From contig CM074862.1 of assembly GCA_037501455.1 (NCBI GenBank), positions 53,537,501 to 53,601,500 of the forward strand: a DNA stretch of 64,000 nucleotides, written 5' to 3'. Below are positions 58,565 through 64,000 of this stretch, piece by piece. The notes under the pieces are model-generated. The model did no database searches and was not told the origin of the DNA. It saw only the letters and a list, made by a program, of their open reading frames with translations. Position 1 is the stretch's first letter, and each line of letters opens with the position of its first letter. The DNA comes from Lantana camara (Eukaryota > Streptophyta > Magnoliopsida > Lamiales > Verbenaceae). Position numbers and translations under genes: made by a program.

Positions 58565-59735
58565 TGTAGCGCCCCCACTTTGCTGGTAGAGAGCGGCGCC
58601 CCAACCCCCGCACTGAAGCACCCCTCAAGTAATGGTGTGAGCCATCACTCAAGAAATACCCAAGCGAACGGCATATCCATTAACGATTAACAAATAGTGT
58701 TTAACTATGTGGCTTATGCAGTGGAAAATCAGAGTATTTTAAAACTTTTCAAAACATGTGCGTGATGGCATATAAACAATCAAGTACTGATCGTTAAGCA
58801 GAAGAGACTATTAACATTACTGTATCAATTGAACGTTGTCACGGGAGCATAAGATAGCAACTGCAGCAGTATCCAAGCAGCAGAAGGATTATTACAAAAG
58901 CATAAGGTAAAGTATCAATGCAGCCATATAACATATGCAGGACACAAAATAGATTAATAAAGTAAAGTCCTGACTCAAACAAAATGAACACTCTAGAGCT
59001 TCAAGATACCTCTAGACTGCGGCTGCAAGACCTGAAACCATGAGGCCAGAAAATAGGTAGAGGTGTTAGTCAAAGTGACTAAGTGAGGGATATCTTTAAA
59101 AGAAAGTACTTAAAGTAAACGTTTGAAGTGAAGTTCATAAGGTAAAACCTTTAATGCAAAGCTTTGAAGAAGAACTTAAGAATAAGTTCAAGTGATAAAA
59201 CCCTTTAATGCAATGCTATAAGAAATGAGAGTTTTCAAAACACTTTCATGAATGCTGTCACACGCGCACAAATATGCTATGATTTGGTTCATATGATTTT
59301 CATAAAACGGGATAAGGGTAGGGAACAACTTTGCAAGATATGAACCAACTTTATGAAAACATTGATGCCCGCAAGGTAGGCTTCTCCATCCTTACTCCAG
59401 AAAACATGACCATTAATAGGGTGTCGGACCGAGATCAACAACACCCTAACACATATACACATGCACCATCCTCCACCAAGTTTCACTTCGGGGAGCGACC
59501 CCTAGGTGACCATTAACCATTGATTTGGGAATAGATTTGAGGTCCATTCCCGACAATTGTCCTGACTATCAATCGCCCAGTGTGGTGGCCGGTATTAGTG
59601 ATGTCGTTGGCGCTCACCTCCCGAGCATCACCTCTACACATAACCGCCGGGCCCATACCATTAACCATTGATTGCTTGCACCATTGATGACATCCAGAAT
59701 AAATCCGAATGTATGAACCATTGAACATATGCATT

Positions 59736-59850
59736 GAACCATTGATGCAATACTTTGAAAACATTGAACCATTGATGCATTACTTTGAAAACATGAACCA
59801 TTGATGCATTACTTTGAAAACATGAACCATTGATGCTGTACTTTGAAAAC
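59736..59850. repeat. 29-30 bp minisatellite in the LTR of F, four copies
   Basis: GAACCATTGATGC starts copies at 59736, 59766, 59795 and 59824, each followed by TACTTTGAAAACAT or a close variant. Confidence 0.9.
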
Positions 59851-60419
59851 ATGTGCCTTTGATCAAGAAATATGGATAGGTCTGGGTTCTTTGAAGAATC
59901 ATCCCTTATAAAGGATATTTCAAAACAAGAATGTAAAGCACTAGGCTTAGAGTTTCAAAACGATTGAATCATTAAGTATTCATGGTTCCAGTTGAAATAG
60001 TTTAACCTCACCTAATAGTAACAGTAGGTAGGATAGATTATGCAGTGCCCTGGGGATTCCAGTGCTCAACCTTAACTCCTGTAAGTCTGTACTAAGGTGA
60101 GCTAAGACACACTTCTATCACGATGCACATAAACATATAAAACAAGTACAGAACATGTAATGACAAGAGAGTAATACCATTTAAGGTATTAGAGAAGGAT
60201 AACACACAAAGGAATCCTTAAAATGAGTTATCATTAATGTGGGACTATGATCTTACTATAATCGATTAGGAATTAATCAAATTATGAATCCTATTGCAAA
60301 ACCTTAGGTTATAAAACAAGTCCTCGAAAGAAAACACATTTTGAAATCACATTTTAGACCCCGGATTTGAAAATCCTAAGTGTAAATGTCTATTAAGAAA
60401 GCACAAGTTTTAATTCACA

Positions 60420-60600
60420 TTTACTATTCAAAAGTACTATTCACAGTTACTATTCTTGATTAGTATTCACGGATTACTATTCACAGGTTACTATTCACTT
60501 GTCGGGTCAAAGGGTCGGGTCAAACCCACACACTAAACACACACTCATGCACACACACGAGCACACTCACACACACACGGCATGCACACACACACACACG
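60420..60600. repeat. ACTATTCAC repeats and CA-rich microsatellite
   Basis: At least four ACTATTCAC-like units at 60420-60500, then a tract rich in CACACACA from 60530 to 60600. Confidence 0.85.
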
Positions 60601-62430
60601 CCCTAATTCAATTATGATCTCGATTATAGCCTATAGTTTCAAGTTCATGTTATTATAAGCAAGTGTGATATAGGTTAAAGGCATAACATATGGTTAAGAG
60701 ATCTAATTAAAGCATAACATCAAGTTATGAAACACTATTCTATCTTAGGTTATAACATGTGACACTATCAAAGTGTATAACATATGATCAAGGCACTATT
60801 CCATTAATCCACATCATATCATAAGCTCAAGTCATAACATATGAGTCATGTAACATTGTAACAATGTAATAACATATCATAGACATAAGTCATAGCATAT
60901 CAAGACGATTAATCATGTAGCATTCATCAATTGAGACCATATAGTAACATGTAACAAGTTATGATATAATTGATCATAGGTTACTATTTCATTGCACAAC
61001 ATGCTTGAACATAACTTAAATATCATAATCATGCATCAATTATCATCACATAATAGCTCCATAACATGATCATACCATATACTAAAGCAATTCATAACAT
61101 TTCATAGCATATACTAAACAATTAAATCATAATTCACTACTAAGAAACATATCATAAAAACTGTATAATAAATGCATAAAATAAAATCCTATATGTCTTA
61201 GGGAAGACCCTAAGACCCAACCTAAACATAATATAAACATACCATAACATAAAAACATAAACTAAACTAAAACATAACATAAAAACATAACATAAAATAA
61301 AACAACATCTAACCTAGCAAGGGGGGAGTGCCTCACGACAAGAGGGGGAGAGAGGGAGGAAGAAAGGGAGTTGTTAACAAAACATATGAGCAAGGAATTC
61401 AATGGCATGAGGGGGGTATTTATAGGTGTTGGGAAGGCCCTCACCTTGGAAATAAAATGTAAGGAAGGGTAGGAGAGCAAAATGGTAAAACTTCTCTTGG
61501 AAGCTAACTTTGTTCTTGAAGCTAAAATGGGACTGCTGGGGGGTATTTCGGTATTTTCACTACCAAAACGTGAAGGTGAGTGTCTGGAAGTATAACCATT
61601 CCGTCCGGCCAAAAATTAGCTTCGAAACGCATATTCATACGTCGAAATCGGATTTACCGTTTGAAAGATACATTAGTTTTAGTGAATAAAAGTTTTGAGC
61701 TCGAAACTCAACACGAGTGAAAAACGACTTTTTAGAATGATTTTCGAGTCCGGATTGTTTCCAAAATTCAAGAAATAAATCGAGAAGCGTTTTGAATCCA
61801 ATATCGACTATAAAACATTTTACCGATAGAAAGTTGAAAATGTAGAATGAATAGTGAATTCTTACGTACAAGCGTACGCTTCAAAATTTCGAGCTAGGGT
61901 TTGAATGAAGAGTTGTAAAACATTTCAAAAATCTTGAAATAGCTCGAGTAATGCAAATCCAGAGAGAAAACATTTTCCGAATGAAAACCGTTCGTAGTAA
62001 AAATAGTGAACTAGGGTTTTCGTAAACATTTTCAATAAAACGAAGTTTGGAATAGATTTTCAAGTCAAGAATGATTTCAATAGACTCATTTCGACTCAAG
62101 GATCGATTTGACTGTAAACTTGGGTAGGAAAGATATCAAAATCAAAAGCTTATTTTCAGATGAATAGTAACTTTGGTCGGTAAGTTCCCAAAATGCCCTT
62201 ATGGTTCAAGGAAGGTTTCTGGAGCTTGGAAAACAAGTTCAAAGGATAGGAAAACATGTGATATGAACCTATAGGGTTCCATTGAAGCATTGGGTAATAT
62301 AGGCTTGGGAAATGAGTAGTAAACTGTATCAAAGGTCAAGAATTCCCCTTTAAAACATGTCAGATCACATATGACCACAAAGTTCATGTAAGAATGCAAT
62401 GCATGAAGGTTTATAAAGTTGGATCACGGT

Positions 62431-64000
62431 CTATAAACGCTTTACCAATGCCCTTAGTTTACCATTTTCATCCAGGCCCTGTTTTGGGCTGTTACAATCA
62501 CCCCTCCTTAAAGAGAATCTGTCCTCAGATTCTTCTGCAAACAGTTCGGGATAATGTTTCTGCATCTTATCCTCTATTTCCCACATTGCCTCTTCTGTAC
62601 CATGTCCCTTCCAAAGGACTTTTACCAAAGGAATCTTCTTATTCCTTAGCTCCTGGAACCTTCTGTCGAAGATCTTTACCGGTTTCAACATATAAGTCAA
62701 GTTTGGTTCTGTCGGTAATTCTTCCACTGGTACTATCTCTTTTTCATCCAAAACCACTTGCGAATCTGAGATATATAGGATACATTGTGGATTGTTGTAT
62801 GACTTGCAGGTAAATCCAATCTGTAAGTAGTTTCTCCAACTCGTTCCATTATCTGGAAGACTCCAACATATCTTGGGTTTAATTTACCACCTTTCTCAAT
62901 TCGAGTAAACCATTTCTTCGGTGACTTTCACTCCATCACTGCTTCGACTTTGATGGATCTACTTTAACTCCAGTTCTGAAAATGATATGTCCGAGAAATG
63001 TAACTCTTTCTAGCCAAAACTCGCATTTGCTGAACTTGGCATATAGCTTGTGATCCAGCAAAGTGGTCAGCACAATTCGGATATGCTCGGCGTGCTCCTC
63101 TAGTGCCTTTAGGAACACCAAAATGTTGTCCAATTGTTTTTCTCAACTTTTCCAAGATATCTTCCTTCTTGTAACAATCCAGAGTAACACGATACTTAAA
63201 CAAGCAATCCATTCCAAGGATAATTCCTATCTCGTCATAGGCAACTCAATAAAATCTGAAGGGTAGTAGCGAATACCAGTGCATATAGGGCAGCGTTTAT
63301 ATACTTGATCCGTAACGAGGTAAGTCCCCAAAGGAGAACTTACTTCAATTTTCATATGACAATTATTCAAGTGGAAATAGTAAATGCACACATAAATTAG
63401 ATGCAATGAATAAATGCATGGCACCAGGGTCATATAAGACCTTAACTGGCGTGTTAAGAATGTGCACAGTACCTTCCACATCAGACGAAGGATCAACCTC
63501 CTCATTACCATCCATTGCATATGCTCTGCCTTTAACCACTGGTGTGCTCGTCGTACCCACCACCGCTTTACCCTTGTCTTGAACCCCAAATCTTTTAATC
63601 CTGGTAGGACAATGTTCCCTTATATGCTCAGCGGAACCACACCAATAACACTGACCATTCTTCTTACGACAATTTTCCTCAGTGTGTCCTTTACGGCTAC
63701 AGTAGTCACAGACTATCTCCTCTTGAGTAGGCTGAGTTGTTTCATACTGTTGGGGTACCCTTTGTTGTTGTTGCGGTGCCATCATTGGTTTCTTCCCGGT
63801 TCCTTGAAAGGAGGATCCGGCAGGTCGCTTTGTTCCTTGAAAAGTCTTAGGGCTAGAAGGCTCTTGACGACTAACGGTCATCCGGATATCCTTATGGGTT
63901 GCCTCGACCTTCAATGCTCTATCAACTACTCTAGTGTAGGTCTCATCATCCAAAGAAGCTAGTGCCCAACGGAGCTCAGGTTTCAGACCATCAATGAACT
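62431..64000 (-). pseudogene. Deleted gag-pol of gypsy F (gag, protease, RT scrap, integrase C-terminus, chromodomain)
   Basis: Read on the minus strand from the window edge: gag C-terminal part, zinc knuckles CDYCSRKGHTEENC and CYWCGSAEHIREHC, protease with DPGAMHLF. A short RT segment follows (FSKCEFWLERVTFLGHI, 62936-63133), then the integrase C-terminus (GGKLNPRYVG, about 62860-62890) and a chromodomain (62510-62700). Most RT, all RNase H and the integrase catalytic core are missing at two joins, near 63135 and near 62930, and several frameshifts are visible. The last frame has no stop at the usual place and reads through the pre-PPT hairpin and purine tract into the LTR to 62431. Non-functional as a polyprotein. 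Confidence 0.85.
62497..62533 (-). other. Pre-PPT stem-loop and polypurine tract of F
   Basis: Plus-strand arms AGAATCTG (62514-62521) and CAGATTCT (62526-62533) around TCCT (AGGA on the minus strand), with the purine tract as the complement of 62497-62510. An 8-bp perfect stem, like B but with E's loop. Confidence 0.85.

Larger units (their letters stand above)
58565..62496 (-). repeat. 3' LTR of element F
   Basis: 3932 bp, TGTAGCGCCCCC to GGGCTGTTACA on the plus strand. On the minus strand there is an acceptor-like CTTACAG, a candidate 67-nt mini-exon (complement of 60012-60078) and a donor TTAG|GTGAGGTTA, matching the layout of A-D. It holds a minisatellite (59736-59850), ACTATTCAC direct repeats (60420-60500) and a CA-rich tract (60530-60600). 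60640-61300 is AT-rich with many ATAACATA-like words and no coding feature. Confidence 0.85.
58565..64000 (-). mobile_element. Ty3/gypsy element F, minus strand, runs off the window
   Basis: The left LTR (3' in element orientation) is 58565-62496, followed by the minus-strand purine tract and a deleted gag-pol to the window end. It inserted into the TRIM right LTR. The left target copy is probably GATGT (58560-58564); the right copy is outside the window. Confidence 0.88.

Overview
The window is plant nuclear DNA, almost certainly from a eudicot. It consists essentially only of transposable elements, and I found no convincing host gene, rRNA or tRNA gene. Evidence for a plant: Ty3/gypsy elements of chromovirus (Tekay/Del-like) type with tRNA-iMet primer sites and C-terminal chromodomains, a CACTA (En/Spm) DNA transposon with TNPD- and TNPA-like genes, a Ty1/copia element, and a TRIM. 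I cannot name the species.

The layout is a nested stack. Oldest is a decayed copia element (pol 53817-57066, 3' LTR from 57119). A non-coding gypsy-like element, here called E, sits in its gag; only E's 3' part lies in the window (internal pieces 1-59, 39374-40772 and 51189-51723; 3' LTR 51724-53816). A CACTA transposon (60-39373, 3-bp target duplication GGA) inserted into E, as did gypsy element C (40773-51188, target duplication AGCTC). The CACTA carries gypsy A (63-10080, target duplication GACAC) three bases into its terminal repeat. It also carries the minus-strand non-autonomous gypsy-like element D (10966-26001, target duplication GTTCA) and a solo copia LTR (27571-29459, target duplication GAACT). 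Gypsy B (12467-18836, target duplication ATAAC) lies inside D's left LTR. In the right part the copia 3' LTR is broken by a TRIM (from 58108), which is broken by minus-strand gypsy F (from 58565 past the window end). With these insertions removed, the CACTA is about 12.4 kb.

Coding state: A has one long gag-pol frame with two nonsense codons, one of them at the catalytic Glu codon of integrase. B keeps only an intact integrase-chromodomain frame joined to LTR sequence. C has five nonsense codons and a frameshift. F retains gag-protease plus joined scraps of RT and integrase. D and E have no recognisable gag-pol. The CACTA genes and the copia pol are pseudogenes. A is the youngest large insertion by LTR comparison: about 22 mismatches by eye over 2.5 kb.

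The most interesting signals are structural and shared by several gypsy families. (1) A stem-loop directly before the polypurine tract occurs in all six families A-F, with paired arm changes, and survives in non-coding D and E. (2) Arrays of short hairpins, many with an ACGGG core, lie about 0.95-1.2 kb into the LTRs of A, B and C; related arrays lie upstream of the polypurine tract in D and E. (3) A conserved intron-like layout (acceptor, about 50-80 nt mini-exon, GTGAGGTT donor, later acceptor) is seen inside the LTRs, placing the hairpin arrays in a putative first intron.
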